A stretch of DNA of 64,000 bases, taken from assembly GCF_039955095.1 (NCBI RefSeq), contig NZ_CP154878.1, forward strand, positions 372,001 to 436,000, in the 5' to 3' direction. A program made the translations under genes and the position numbers. This DNA is from Limosilactobacillus sp. WILCCON 0051 (GTDB lineage: Bacteria > Bacillota > Bacilli > Lactobacillales > Lactobacillaceae). The notes beneath the pieces were generated by a model. The model worked only from the letters and a program-made list of their open reading frames with translations, searched no databases and was not told where the DNA came from. Below are positions 45,595 to 54,678 of this stretch, piece after piece (positions within the stretch are counted from its first letter, which is position 1; each line of letters opens with the position of its first letter).

Positions 45595-46128
45595 CTAGAC
45601 ATTAACGATAAACGGCTTGATCATTTCCGGGCCGAACTGGCGATTTTGCGTCAGCAGGATATTGGCGCAGGCCTGAGCATCATCAAGCGCGTTATGGTGA
45701 TGATGCAGCTGAATATTCAATGCATCACAGATCGTATTGAGTTTGTGGTTAGGCAGCTGCGGCCAGAACTGGCGACTGGTCTTTAGCGTGTCCAATGATA
45801 AGAAGCTGGGAACCGGCAATTCATAATGAGTCAGCGTATTTTTGAGAACGCTGTTGTCAAATGAGGCGTTATGGGCAATCACCAGCTTGTTGGCATCAAA
45901 GAATGGCTGAATATGCTCCCAGACTTCAGGAAAGACAGGGGCATTGGCAACGTCTTTTTCATGAATGCCATGGATCTGAACGTTGCGCCAGAAAAAAGGC
46001 GTCTGTGGATTGATCAAGGTGTAGAACTCATCAACGATTTGATTTTGACGAACGACGACTAAAGAAAGCGAGCAGGCCGACCAGCGTTTGCCACTGGCAG
46101 TTTCAAAGTCCATCGCAACAAAGTTCAT
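45595..46128 (-). CDS. DnaQ-like DEDDh 3'-5' exonuclease
   Basis: 177 residues, single domain. ExoI MDFETASG (Asp, Glu), ExoII HNASFDNSVL (Asp) and ExoIII HHHNALDDAQ (His, Asp) are complete. It resembles the epsilon proofreading fold as a stand-alone protein, so a role in DNA or RNA end trimming is likely. It lies 12 bp after exoA on the same strand. Confidence 0.88.
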   Translation of the reverse strand: MNFVAMDFETASGKRWSACSLSLVVVRQNQIVDEFYTLINPQTPFFWRNVQIHGIHEKDVANAPVFPEVWEHIQPFFDANKLVIAHNASFDNSVLKNTLTHYELPVPSFLSLDTLKTSRQFWPQLPNHKLNTICDALNIQLHHHHNALDDAQACANILLTQNRQFGPEMIKPFIVNV

Positions 46129-46140
46129 TTTAATTCCCTC

Positions 46141-46899
46141 CTATAACTGAATGTCTAATTCGACGGGACAGTGATCACTGCCAAGAATCTGATCATGAAT
46201 CTTGGCATCGATCAGCTGTGAGTCAAGATCGGCTGAGGCAACGAAATAATCAATCCGCCAGCCAGCATTGCGCTGACGAGCGTGGAAACGATAGCTCCAC
46301 CAAGAATAGCTGTGCTCTTGATCAGGATAAAAATAACGGAACGTATCAGTAAAACCGCTTTTTAGCAGCTTGGAGAAGTCAAAGCGCTCTTCATCGGTAA
46401 ATCCTGGATGATGATGATTGCTCTGCGGATTTTTTAAGTCGATTTCTTGATGGGCCACGTTGAGATCGCCACACCAAACGATGCTTTTTTGCTGACTCAG
46501 CTGATTAACGTATTCATAAAAAGCTTCATTAAAATCGTGTCGAAAATCCAAGCGCTTCAGTTCAGCACCGGAATTGGGCACATAGGTATTGATCAGATAG
46601 AAATCAGGATACTCTAAAGTGATGACACGGCCTTCATGATCAAACTCTGGTACATTAATGCCATAGTGAACGCTAAGCGGTGGCTGTTTGGCAAAGATGG
46701 CCGTACCCGAATAGCCTTTCTTTTCGGCATAGTTCCAGTATTGATGATAGCCGGGCAAATCAAGATTCAATTGGCCAGGCGCTAGTTTGGTTTCTTGGAT
46801 GCAGAAAAAATCCGCGTCCATTTCAGTGAAAACCTGTAAAAAGCCATGCTTGATTGCGGCCCTTAATCCATTGACGTTCCAAGAAATAAATTTGGTCAT
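46141..46899 (-). CDS. exoA: Exodeoxyribonuclease III / AP endonuclease ExoA
   Basis: 252 residues. FISWNVNGLRA, IQETKL (metal Glu), YSGTAIFAK, GDLNVAH, the RIDYF motif and GSDHCPVEL (catalytic His) are the EEP-family set. It cleaves abasic sites in base excision repair. The ATG at 46899 follows GAGGTTGAC at 8 bp and gives the standard length; a 20-residue upstream extension is not supported. Confidence 0.95.
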   Translation of the reverse strand: MTKFISWNVNGLRAAIKHGFLQVFTEMDADFFCIQETKLAPGQLNLDLPGYHQYWNYAEKKGYSGTAIFAKQPPLSVHYGINVPEFDHEGRVITLEYPDFYLINTYVPNSGAELKRLDFRHDFNEAFYEYVNQLSQQKSIVWCGDLNVAHQEIDLKNPQSNHHHPGFTDEERFDFSKLLKSGFTDTFRYFYPDQEHSYSWWSYRFHARQRNAGWRIDYFVASADLDSQLIDAKIHDQILGSDHCPVELDIQL

Positions 46900-47024
46900 T
46901 GCAGTCAACCTCGCAAATAAATTATCTAGTACTATTGTAGAGGTTCGGATCGTCAATTTCCAAAAGAATGCTACAATAAGAAAAGATTGACGAATTTTTG
47001 TTGAGAAAGCGAGAGAACGAATTT

Positions 47025-47927
47025 ATGGCAAATAATCTGATGCAGGAATTTCCTGATATTCAAATCTTAAAAGACGAGCCACTTTCAAAGTACACCAATA
47101 CTAAAACTGGCGGTCCGGCAGACTGGCTGGCGTTTCCTAAAGACGTTGCGGAAGTTCAAAAGCTGGTTCAGTTTGCCAATACCAATGCCATGCCATTGAC
47201 GGTAATCGGCAATGCCAGCAATCTGATCGTGCGCGATGGCGGTATTGAAGGTCTGACCATGATTCTGACCCAGATGAATGGGATTCAAGTTGAAGGCAAT
47301 CGCGTCATTGCTCAGGCTGGGGCCTCATACATTGAAACGACCAAGGCAGCTCGCGACCATTCGCTGACTGGCCTTGAATTTGCTGCTGGCATTCCTGGCA
47401 GCGTTGGTGGGGCAATTTTTATGAATGCCGGTGCCTATGGTGGTGAAACCAAAAACGTTGCCAGTGAAGTCACTGCAATGCTGCCAGATGGAACGATCAA
47501 GCACTATAACAATGAAGAGCTTGATTTTGGCTATCGGCACAGCGCGGTTCAGGATAACCACGGCATCGTCTTGGAAGCCGTGTTTGATCTCAAACCAGGG
47601 AATCAAGCTGAGATTACCGCGTTGATGGATGATCTGAATGCACGGCGAGCCGCCAAGCAGCCGTTGGAACTGCCATCTTGCGGTTCAGTCTTCAAGCGTC
47701 CAGAAGGCTACTTTGCCGGCAAACTGATTCATGATGCTGGTCTGCAGGGATATACCTCAGGCGGCGCGCAGGTTTCAACCAAGCATGCCGGTTTTATCGT
47801 TAATGTTGATCATGGTACGGCAACGGATTATCTAAACGTAATTCATCATGTTCAAGCAACCGTTAAAGAAAAATTCGGTGTCAGCTTGGAAACTGAGGTC
47901 CGCATTATCGGCCGGGAAGCTGAATAA
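47025..47927 (+). CDS. murB: UDP-N-acetylenolpyruvoylglucosamine reductase
   Basis: 300 residues, FAD-dependent; makes UDP-MurNAc for peptidoglycan. [46 protein letters not shown] (FAD binding) and [11 protein letters not shown] with the catalytic Ser are present, as in type II MurB. Divergent from exoA. Confidence 0.96.
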   Translation: MANNLMQEFPDIQILKDEPLSKYTNTKTGGPADWLAFPKDVAEVQKLVQFANTNAMPLTVIGNASNLIVRDGGIEGLTMILTQMNGIQVEGNRVIAQAGASYIETTKAARDHSLTGLEFAAGIPGSVGGAIFMNAGAYGGETKNVASEVTAMLPDGTIKHYNNEELDFGYRHSAVQDNHGIVLEAVFDLKPGNQAEITALMDDLNARRAAKQPLELPSCGSVFKRPEGYFAGKLIHDAGLQGYTSGGAQVSTKHAGFIVNVDHGTATDYLNVIHHVQATVKEKFGVSLETEVRIIGREAE

Positions 47928-47945
47928 AAAGTCTTGTGAATTTGA

Positions 47946-47979
47946 CTGGGATTGTCACTGACGATCCTGGTTTTTATTT
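47946..47979 (+). terminator. Probable terminator of murB
   Basis: CTGGGAT and ATCCTGG arms followed by TTTTTATTTT. Confidence 0.55.
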
Positions 47980-47983
47980 TGGC

Positions 47984-48017
47984 AAAAAAAATTCCCGTCC
48001 CAGTTGGCGACGAGAAT
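47984..48017 (-). terminator. Terminator of the DUF1361 gene
   Basis: On the minus strand ATTCTCGTC pairs with GACGGGAAT and seven Ts follow. Confidence 0.6.
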
Positions 48018-48023
48018 CATCAA

Positions 48024-48680
48024 TTATATCAAATCAGTCTGCTTGATCACGTGCAGGCACCAGTAAATCAGCAGCTGCAATATGGTCATAATCAAGACAA
48101 ATTCAATCATCGGCCAGCTCCAGATGCTTAACAGCTGCCTAAAGAACCATGATGGCGTTATAAAAAGGTAGATTGAGTGCAGACGCAAAAAACGGCCAAT
48201 ATAGATGCCAATGCCGGCTAGAAAAGAGAAGCAGCCAACCCAAATTAAATGACTATGGGAAAATTTAGGCGTCAGCATTTTTTCTAACAGTCGACTGAGG
48301 CGGGCCATCTCGACCGTGCCAAAGATCGCACAGCTGAATGCCGACAGAACCATCAGCGCAAAAATCAGCCACATCTTAGGATCAGTACGTAAGATGCCAG
48401 TAGTACTGGTATGCGGATGCAGCCATGAAAGATGGAAGAGATCAGTCATGACGTAGGGAGCATTGGGATAAAAAATCAGCCATAAAAACAGCAGCGACCA
48501 AAAAGCCAGTGAGCGTCGATCGGCAAAATGCTGGACCCAAAAACTAAACTCGATTGGCAGATAGGCTAGAAAAACGTTCAGAACCATAAAATTAAACGGC
48601 GACTTTAACAGCAGCTGCAGAGTTGCCAGCAGAATCAAAAAATAAAGTCTTAATTTCCATTGATAAGACAGTCTAGGCAA
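48024..48680 (-). CDS. DUF1361 family membrane protein
   Basis: 218 residues with about 6 membrane helices. LFLWLIFYPNAPYVMTDLFHL is the DUF1361 hallmark. Function unknown. Converges with murB and diverges from the cdaA operon. Confidence 0.85.
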   Translation of the reverse strand: MPRLSYQWKLRLYFLILLATLQLLLKSPFNFMVLNVFLAYLPIEFSFWVQHFADRRSLAFWSLLFLWLIFYPNAPYVMTDLFHLSWLHPHTSTTGILRTDPKMWLIFALMVLSAFSCAIFGTVEMARLSRLLEKMLTPKFSHSHLIWVGCFSFLAGIGIYIGRFLRLHSIYLFITPSWFFRQLLSIWSWPMIEFVLIMTILQLLIYWCLHVIKQTDLI

Positions 48681-48810
48681 AAAACCACCTCTTTAAAAAA
48701 CTTACGCCTAGCATAACAGACAATCGACTTGACTGGTTAAATAACGAACATTTTTAATGATATAATCATATTTAAGAATTTTATTTTAAGGCAGAAGGGA
48801 GAGATATATA

Positions 48811-49665
48811 TTGCAGTTTCTTGCATCACTCCTCAACTGGCATAATCTGGTCAATCTGATTGATATTTTAGTCATCTGGTTTTTGATTTATGAGTTGTTG
48901 ATGCTGGTTCGCGGGACTAAGGCCGTGCAGCTGTTCAAAGGGATTCTGATTATCATCCTGGTTAAGCTGATCAGTTGGTATATCGGGCTCAGCACGGTTT
49001 CTTGGGTGATGGATCAGGTCATCAACTGGGGGGTCATCGCCATTGTCGTGATCTTTCAGCCAGAGATTCGGCGGGGGCTGGAGCATTTAGGTCGTGGCGC
49101 GCTGTTTGCCCGTACGCCTAAAGCCAACGAAGAGGAAGAGGACTTGATTCGGCAATTGGACCAGGCGATTCAATATCTTTCTAAACGACGGATCGGGGCC
49201 TTGATCTGTATTGAGATGGAAACCGGTCTGGAAGAATATATTGAAACGGGGATACCATTGGATGCCGAAGTTACCGGGGCCCTTTTGATCAATACGTTTA
49301 TTCCAAATACGCCGCTGCATGATGGGGCCGTGATCATCAAAAATAATCGCATCGCTGTCGCTGCCGCTTATCTGCCGCTTTCTGACTCGAAGCTGATTCC
49401 TAAAGATCTTGGGACGCGGCACCGCGCGGCAGTCGGCATCAGCGAGGTTACCGACGCGCTGACGATTGTGGTCTCAGAAGAAACTGGTGAAGTCTCGATC
49501 ACCAAAAACAACGAGCTGATGCGGGGCATGTCACGTAAAGACTACCTAAAGTTTTTGCGGGCGCAGCTTTATACCGAAACTCCTCAGCATCCAAGTCCCG
49601 AGAATTTTCTTACCAATCTAATGCAGCGTTTTCGTAAGCAGGGAGGCGATCAGCATGAAAAATGA
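48811..49665 (+). CDS. cdaA: Diadenylate cyclase CdaA
   Basis: 284 residues; makes the essential second messenger c-di-AMP from two ATP. Three N-terminal helices are followed by the DAC domain with PLHDGAVIIKNN (DGA) and LGTRHRAAVGISE (RHR) motifs. TTG start after AAGGGAGAG. It overlaps cdaR by 11 bp. cdaA-cdaR-glmM is the conserved Firmicute operon in which both partners modulate cyclase activity. Confidence 0.96.
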   Translation: MQFLASLLNWHNLVNLIDILVIWFLIYELLMLVRGTKAVQLFKGILIIILVKLISWYIGLSTVSWVMDQVINWGVIAIVVIFQPEIRRGLEHLGRGALFARTPKANEEEEDLIRQLDQAIQYLSKRRIGALICIEMETGLEEYIETGIPLDAEVTGALLINTFIPNTPLHDGAVIIKNNRIAVAAAYLPLSDSKLIPKDLGTRHRAAVGISEVTDALTIVVSEETGEVSITKNNELMRGMSRKDYLKFLRAQLYTETPQHPSPENFLTNLMQRFRKQGGDQHEK

Positions 49666-50551
49666 CAAGATGGGCCTGTTCGACCACGTCTGGGTATTGC
49701 GAATCGTTTCCTTGGTATTGGCAATCCTATTATTTATATACGTTACTGGCAGCAAAAGCAGCGATACGCGTCAGTCATCGCAAAATGGCCAAAATACTGC
49801 GCTGATGGCCAATAAGACGCAGACGCTCAAGATACCGCTGGAGGTTGAGTCGAATTCGGAAAAGTACGTCGTCACCGGCTTTCCACAATATGTCAAAATC
49901 AAGATTACCGGACCTTCTGCCTTGGTAACGACCACGGCCAATACGCAAAATTTTAAGGTCTATGCTGATCTGACCAAGCTGGGAACCGGTAAGCATGAGG
50001 TGCGTCTAAAGGCATCGGGCTTGAATAAGGAATTGAGCTATACGATCACGCCAGCTAAGATCAAGGTCAACATTCAATCGCGCAATACCGCGACGGTGCC
50101 GGTAGAAGTACGCTTAAGCTCTAAAACCTTAAATGGCAGCTATCAGATCGGAACACCCAAAGCTGCACTGGAAAAGGTTCAGATTACTGGGGCCAAAAGC
50201 GAGGTTCAGCAGGTTGCCAAAGTAATTGCTTATGTCAACGTGCCTAAAAACGCGCAAAGTACGCTGCATCGGACGGTAACACTGCAGGCAATCAATGAAA
50301 GCGGTCAGACAATGAACGTGGTGATCATGCCAAATACGGTCTCCGTAACCGTGCCAATCAGCCAGACTGACAGTGGCGACAAGAATTCCAGTTCGTCTTC
50401 AGCGACCAGTTCGGCGATAACGCAGTCTGATTCTGGCAGTTCAGCGGAGTCTGCGAGTGCTTCTTCAGCCAAGCACAGTTCAGCCAGCTCGTCATCTGGC
50501 AGTCAGTCAAATAATTCGTCGGTTTCGGCAAGCGAAAATGACACAAAGTAG
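49655..50551 (+). CDS. cdaR: CdaA regulatory protein CdaR (YbbR domains)
   Basis: 298 residues. One N-terminal membrane anchor (VLRIVSLVLAILLFIYVTG) is followed by about two YbbR repeats (about 50-235), placed outside the membrane. The last about 55 residues are almost only Ser/Ala/Asn/Gly/Asp, a flexible tail that could span the wall. CdaR binds and modulates CdaA. Confidence 0.92.
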   Translation: MKNDKMGLFDHVWVLRIVSLVLAILLFIYVTGSKSSDTRQSSQNGQNTALMANKTQTLKIPLEVESNSEKYVVTGFPQYVKIKITGPSALVTTTANTQNFKVYADLTKLGTGKHEVRLKASGLNKELSYTITPAKIKVNIQSRNTATVPVEVRLSSKTLNGSYQIGTPKAALEKVQITGAKSEVQQVAKVIAYVNVPKNAQSTLHRTVTLQAINESGQTMNVVIMPNTVSVTVPISQTDSGDKNSSSSSATSSAITQSDSGSSAESASASSAKHSSASSSSGSQSNNSSVSASENDTK

Positions 50552-50608
50552 TATAATCAAACATAGTGAATTTTAACGGAGCTTTTTAGCCCAGAAACGA
50601 GGAGAAAC

Positions 50609-51964
50609 ATGAAGTTAAAATATTTTGGAACTGATGGCGTTCGTGGCGTGGCCAATCGCGACCTGAGTCCAGAACTGGCTTTTAAGGTTGGCCGTGCCGG
50701 GGGCTATGTCTTGACTCGGCACTCAGAACGCAAGCAGCCCCAAGTCTTGGTTTCCCGTGATACGCGAATTTCCGGTCAAATGCTGGAAAATGCCTTGGTT
50801 GCTGGCCTGCTTTCGGTCGGCATCGAGGTGCTGCGCTTAGGCGTCGTCACTACGCCTGGCGTTGCCTACCTGGTTAGAGCACAGGGGGCCGATGCTGGTG
50901 TAATGATCACGGCCAGTCATAATCCAATCCAATATAATGGAATCAAGTATTTTGGCAGCGATGGCTTCAAGCTTTCCGATGAGCTGGAATATGAGATCGA
51001 ACAGCTGCTGGATGCTGAAACGGATACTTTGCCACGACCATCCGATGCTGGTTTGGGAACGGTTGAGGACTACCACGAAGGCGCGCTCAAATACACGTCC
51101 TTTTTGGAACAGACGATTTCAACGGATCTGTCTGGCCTAAAGGTGGTTGTTGATGCTGCCAATGGTGCTACCAGCGGCTTTGTCTCCAATCTGTTGGCGG
51201 ATTTAAATGTTGATTTTACGCCGATTCATGCCAATCCTAATGGTCTCAACACCAACCTCGACTGTGGATCAACGCATCCGGAAAGTCTGCAGGAAGCCGT
51301 CGTTGCCAACCATGCCGATCTAGGTCTGGCATTTGATGGTGATGGCGACCGCTGCATTGCCGTTGACAGCGAGGGCAATCTGGTTGACGGCGACAAGATC
51401 ATGTACATCTGCGGCAAGTATCTGAATGAAAACGGCCGCTTGAAAAAAGATACCATCGTTACCACGGTGATGAGCAACCTGGGAATGTACAAGGCAATGG
51501 AGGCTCATGGCATGAAGAGCGTGCAGACTAAGGTTGGCGATCGTTATGTCGTTGAAGAAATGCTGAAGTCAGGCTACAATCTGGGTGGCGAGCAGTCAGG
51601 CCACATTATCTTCCTTGACCATAATACGACTGGTGATGGGATGCTGACGGCACTGCAGCTGCTGCAGGTCGTTAAATCCAGTGGCAAGAGCCTTAAGGAA
51701 CTGGCATCTGATGTCAAGACCTATCCACAAGAACTGGTCAATATTACTGTGGCTGACAAGCAAGCTGCGATGGACAATCCAGCTTTGAAGGCTGTCATTG
51801 CCGATGTTGAAAAAGAAATGAACGGTGATGGGCGTGTCTTGGTTCGTCCTTCTGGTACTGAACCGCTTTTGCGAATCATGGCTGAAGCGCCAACCAAAGA
51901 ACTGGTCCATGCCTATGTTGAAAAAATCGCGGAAGTTGCCCGCCGCGAGCTTGAAGTTAAATAA
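50609..51964 (+). CDS. glmM: Phosphoglucosamine mutase
   Basis: 451 residues; converts glucosamine-6-phosphate to glucosamine-1-phosphate. YFGTDGVRG start, [12 protein letters not shown] with the phosphoserine (about 103), FDGDGDRC metal loop, GGEQSGH sugar loop and [10 protein letters not shown] phosphate loop. GlmM also inhibits CdaA in Firmicutes, which matches the operon. Confidence 0.96.
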   Translation: MKLKYFGTDGVRGVANRDLSPELAFKVGRAGGYVLTRHSERKQPQVLVSRDTRISGQMLENALVAGLLSVGIEVLRLGVVTTPGVAYLVRAQGADAGVMITASHNPIQYNGIKYFGSDGFKLSDELEYEIEQLLDAETDTLPRPSDAGLGTVEDYHEGALKYTSFLEQTISTDLSGLKVVVDAANGATSGFVSNLLADLNVDFTPIHANPNGLNTNLDCGSTHPESLQEAVVANHADLGLAFDGDGDRCIAVDSEGNLVDGDKIMYICGKYLNENGRLKKDTIVTTVMSNLGMYKAMEAHGMKSVQTKVGDRYVVEEMLKSGYNLGGEQSGHIIFLDHNTTGDGMLTALQLLQVVKSSGKSLKELASDVKTYPQELVNITVADKQAAMDNPALKAVIADVEKEMNGDGRVLVRPSGTEPLLRIMAEAPTKELVHAYVEKIAEVARRELEVK

Positions 51965-52169
51965 TCTTAGATAATATTTAGGCCGGCAGCGAGGGGCTGA
52001 ATCGTTGCCGTGACGCCTTTAAAACTATTAAAAAATTGCCGACTCTATACCAATCGAGGTTAATCGATTGACATTGGGGCCGGCAATTATTAATATACAA
52101 TAGTGTTATTAAATAATAGCTTGATTTTAAAGTTATCTATACCAATTTTATTGAAGGATGGGAAATATT
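51965..52169 (+). other. Structured glmM-glmS intergenic region
   Basis: Hairpin 1: GGCAGCGA/TCGTTGCC (51984-52008). Hairpin 2: outer arms ATTGCCG/CGGCAAT (about 52035-52087) enclosing CAATCGA/TCGATTG (52051-52070). GGCCGGCA occurs twice, so TTGCCG could pair with either copy. The glmS ribozyme core is not recognisable here. Confidence 0.5.
52068..52096 (+). promoter_or_regulatory. glmS promoter
   Basis: Perfect -35 TTGACA, 17-bp spacer, -10 TAATAT. The palindrome CAATCGA-N6-TCGATTG overlaps the -35 and could be an operator. Confidence 0.65.
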
Positions 52170-53990
52170 ATGTGTGGAATTGTTGGTGTTACAGGAAACG
52201 ATCGCAGCGTTTCCATTTTGATCGACGGGTTGAAGCGTCTGGAATACCGCGGTTACGACTCCGCCGGCATCTACGTCAACGACGAAAAAGGACATGACTA
52301 CCTGGTTAAGCGTTCCGGGCGCATCAGCAACCTGGAAGCTGCCTTAACGCCAGAAGTTAAAGGGTTGGCTGGGATTGGCCACACTCGCTGGGCGACGCAC
52401 GGTGTTCCAAATGAAACCAACGCGCACCCGCACTACTCCAATGATGAACGATTCTACCTGGTTCACAACGGGGTCATTGAAAACTATCAGCAGCTGAAAG
52501 AAGAATATCTTAAGGGTGTTGAATTCAAGAGTCAAACCGACACGGAAGTTATCGTTCAGTTGGTTGACAAGTTTGTCGTCGACTACAAGATGGATACCAA
52601 GGACGCGCTGCTTAAGGTTCTGCGCTTGATCAGTCCTGATTCTTCATATGCCTTTGCCCTAATGGATCGCGAACAGCCAGATACGCTGTTTGTGGCTAAG
52701 AATAAGAGCCCATTGCTGGTTGGTTTGTGCCAAGGCTATAACATGGTAGGTTCTGATGCCATGTCGATGATTGATGAAACCAACGAGTTTATGGAAATCA
52801 ACGACCATGAGCTGGTGATCGTCAAGCCAGACAATGTAACGATTGAAGAATTCGATGGTACGGAAAAGAAGCGCGATTCCTTTAAGGTTGACATGGATCC
52901 AAGTGCTGCCGATAAGGGTACCTACCCATTCTATATGCTAAAGGAAATTGATGAGCAGCCTGCCGTAATGCGCAAGCTCGTTCAAGAATACTTTGACAGT
53001 GACGACCAGCCACAGGTCAGCGAAAAGCTTTTGCAGGCAATGGCGGAATCCGATCATATCTACATTATCGGTGCCGGGACCAGCTATCATGCCGGCCTGA
53101 TTGGGGCCCGGATGTTCGAAAAGCTTTGTGGCGTGCCGACTACGGTTCATATCTCATCAGAATTTGCCTACGAGCAGCCGCTGCTTAGCTCCAAGCCGTT
53201 CTTCCTGTTCCTGTCGCAAAGTGGTGAAACGGCTGACAGTCGCGAAGTACTGGTACACGTCAATGAACACAACTGGCCAAGCCTGACGATTACTAATGTT
53301 GATAAGTCAACGCTTTCTCGTGAGGCTACCTTTACCCTGCTGCTGTACGCTGGCCCAGAGATTGCCGTTGCTTCCACTAAGGCCTACACGGCTCAGATCG
53401 CGGTTGAAGCTATTTTGGCCAAGGCATTGGGTGAATACCTGAGTCGCGATGCTGCTCAAAACTTCGACTTAAAGCACCAGCTGGGAACGATTGCCAACGG
53501 GATGCAGTCAATTACCGACTCAAAAGAAGACATTGAAGCGCTGGCCTCTCGCTACCTCTCTAAGCCACGCAACGCCTTTTACATTGGCCGGGGCATTGAC
53601 TGGTCGGTTTCTTTGGAAGCAGCCTTGAAGCTTAAGGAAATCTCCTATGTTCAAGCGGAAGGCTTTGCATCCGGCGAGCTTAAGCATGGTACGATTGCGC
53701 TGATTGAAAACCAAACGCCGGTAATTGCTATTATTACCCAGGATCGGACGGCGGGCCTTACGCGCAGCAATCTGGAAGAAACGCAGTCACGGGGCGCTGC
53801 TGTTTTAACGATTGTTTCACGTCATCTGGCACATGAAGACGACAATATCATCATTCCAGACGTTGACGAACTATTGACGCCGCTTTTGAGTGTCGTCCCT
53901 GCACAGCTGCTTGCCTACTACACGAGTCTGGGCAAGGGCTTGGACGTTGATAAGCCGCGCAACCTGGCTAAGTCGGTTACGGTACAATAA
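52170..53990 (+). CDS. glmS: Glutamine-fructose-6-phosphate aminotransferase
   Basis: About 606 residues. The mature N-terminal Cys of MCGIVGV is the glutaminase nucleophile, which fixes the start at 52170. It has an N-terminal class II amidotransferase domain with RGYDSAGIY and GHTRWATHG, then two SIS isomerase domains (GAGTSYHAG, SQSGETADSRE), ending LAKSVTVQ. First step of amino-sugar synthesis for the wall, directly after glmM. Confidence 0.97.
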   Translation: MCGIVGVTGNDRSVSILIDGLKRLEYRGYDSAGIYVNDEKGHDYLVKRSGRISNLEAALTPEVKGLAGIGHTRWATHGVPNETNAHPHYSNDERFYLVHNGVIENYQQLKEEYLKGVEFKSQTDTEVIVQLVDKFVVDYKMDTKDALLKVLRLISPDSSYAFALMDREQPDTLFVAKNKSPLLVGLCQGYNMVGSDAMSMIDETNEFMEINDHELVIVKPDNVTIEEFDGTEKKRDSFKVDMDPSAADKGTYPFYMLKEIDEQPAVMRKLVQEYFDSDDQPQVSEKLLQAMAESDHIYIIGAGTSYHAGLIGARMFEKLCGVPTTVHISSEFAYEQPLLSSKPFFLFLSQSGETADSREVLVHVNEHNWPSLTITNVDKSTLSREATFTLLLYAGPEIAVASTKAYTAQIAVEAILAKALGEYLSRDAAQNFDLKHQLGTIANGMQSITDSKEDIEALASRYLSKPRNAFYIGRGIDWSVSLEAALKLKEISYVQAEGFASGELKHGTIALIENQTPVIAIITQDRTAGLTRSNLEETQSRGAAVLTIVSRHLAHEDDNIIIPDVDELLTPLLSVVPAQLLAYYTSLGKGLDVDKPRNLAKSVTVQ

Positions 53991-53995
53991 TTATA

Positions 53996-54029
53996 AAAAG
54001 AAGAAGCGGTTTGTCGTTTCTTCTTTTTT
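53996..54029 (+). terminator. Terminator of glmS
   Basis: AAAGAAGAA..CG and CG..TTCTTCTTT arms and a T-run. Confidence 0.8.
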
Positions 54030-54065
54030 ATTTTATGCTAGCAGCTGAAAAAATCTGAATAACTA

Positions 54066-54094
54066 TTGACAGCGCTTACAATATTTTGTAATAT
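54066..54094 (+). promoter_or_regulatory. cre-overlapped promoter of a candidate small RNA
   Basis: TTGACA (54066-54071), 17-bp spacer, TAATAT (54089-54094). TGACAGCGCTTACA (54067-54080) matches the CcpA cre consensus at 13 of 14 positions and covers the -35 and spacer. Confidence 0.7.
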
Positions 54095-54100
54095 ATAGTC

Positions 54101-54186
54101 ACAAGGTATTAAGTATTTACCTTCTAATCAATTCTCTTTCTCTCTTATGCCAATCATCGTCGGTCCACGGCGATGATTTTTATTTT
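54101..54186 (+). ncRNA. Candidate CcpA-controlled small RNA
   Basis: A transcript starting near 54101 would have a 5' hairpin (AAGGTA/TACCTT, 54103-54123), then an unpaired stretch with 15 consecutive pyrimidines (54132-54146), then an 11-bp intrinsic terminator (AATCATCG/CGATGATT, 54152-54178) with TTTTATTTT. No ORF with a ribosome site lies inside. Hairpin, pyrimidine-rich seed and terminator is the usual layout of trans-acting sRNAs that bind Shine-Dalgarno regions. Confidence 0.5.
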
Positions 54187-54220
54187 CTGATACAATAGAT
54201 GCGAAAGGGGAATTGTTTAA

Positions 54221-54532
54221 ATGGAAGAACAGCATGAAGTCTTTACCTTAATAGAAGAAATTACGCGTAATGATGGCACCAAATATTATGAAATCGGCAA
54301 TATGGTTCATAACGGCCGTGCCGAGCTGGCTGCTGAGCGTGGCTATATTAAGGAAGTTCGCATTTTAAAGCTGAATATCCCGCATTCACAAAACGTGATC
54401 AATTATGAGCATTTCATCAACACGCACTATCAGATGCAAGATGAGTCAATGGATCACTGGGAGGAATGGAAACGAACCCCAGAAGCCGATCAGCTGGTCA
54501 AGGCGATTCTGCGTGAAAACCGAGTCGGCTGA
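54221..54532 (+). CDS. Uncharacterised 103-residue protein
   Basis: Acidic soluble protein starting MEEQHEVFTLIEEITRNDG, with a predicted beta-hairpin then helices and a WEEWKRTPEADQLVKAI helix. No family recognised. AAAGGGG precedes the ATG. A TGATACAAT extended -10 at about 54188-54196 suggests its own promoter, and a strong terminator follows. Confidence 0.7.
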   Translation: MEEQHEVFTLIEEITRNDGTKYYEIGNMVHNGRAELAAERGYIKEVRILKLNIPHSQNVINYEHFINTHYQMQDESMDHWEEWKRTPEADQLVKAILRENRVG

Positions 54533-54554
54533 TTGAGTAATTCTGATATTTCTA

Positions 54555-54597
54555 ACAACGGTCGGGGCAGAAAAAGACTGTCGCGACCGTTGTTTTA
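54555..54597 (+). terminator. Terminator of the 103-residue gene
   Basis: ACAACGGTCG pairs with CGACCGTTGT and TTTT follows. Confidence 0.8.
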
Positions 54598-54678
54598 TAA
54601 AAAAATCATTTTGATGAGACTTGTTGGTCAACTGTGATTATAATAAAAGTTGTTATTTTTTTATTTGGGGGGAAATCT

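Noticed and set aside
51965..52169. glmS ribozyme
   Set aside because: The conserved catalytic core sequences are not recognisable, and the glmS promoter appears to lie in the 3' half, leaving too little leader.
54149..54178. Nine-residue ORF inside the candidate small RNA
   Set aside because: It is preceded by pyrimidines with no ribosome site and is mostly the terminator stem.
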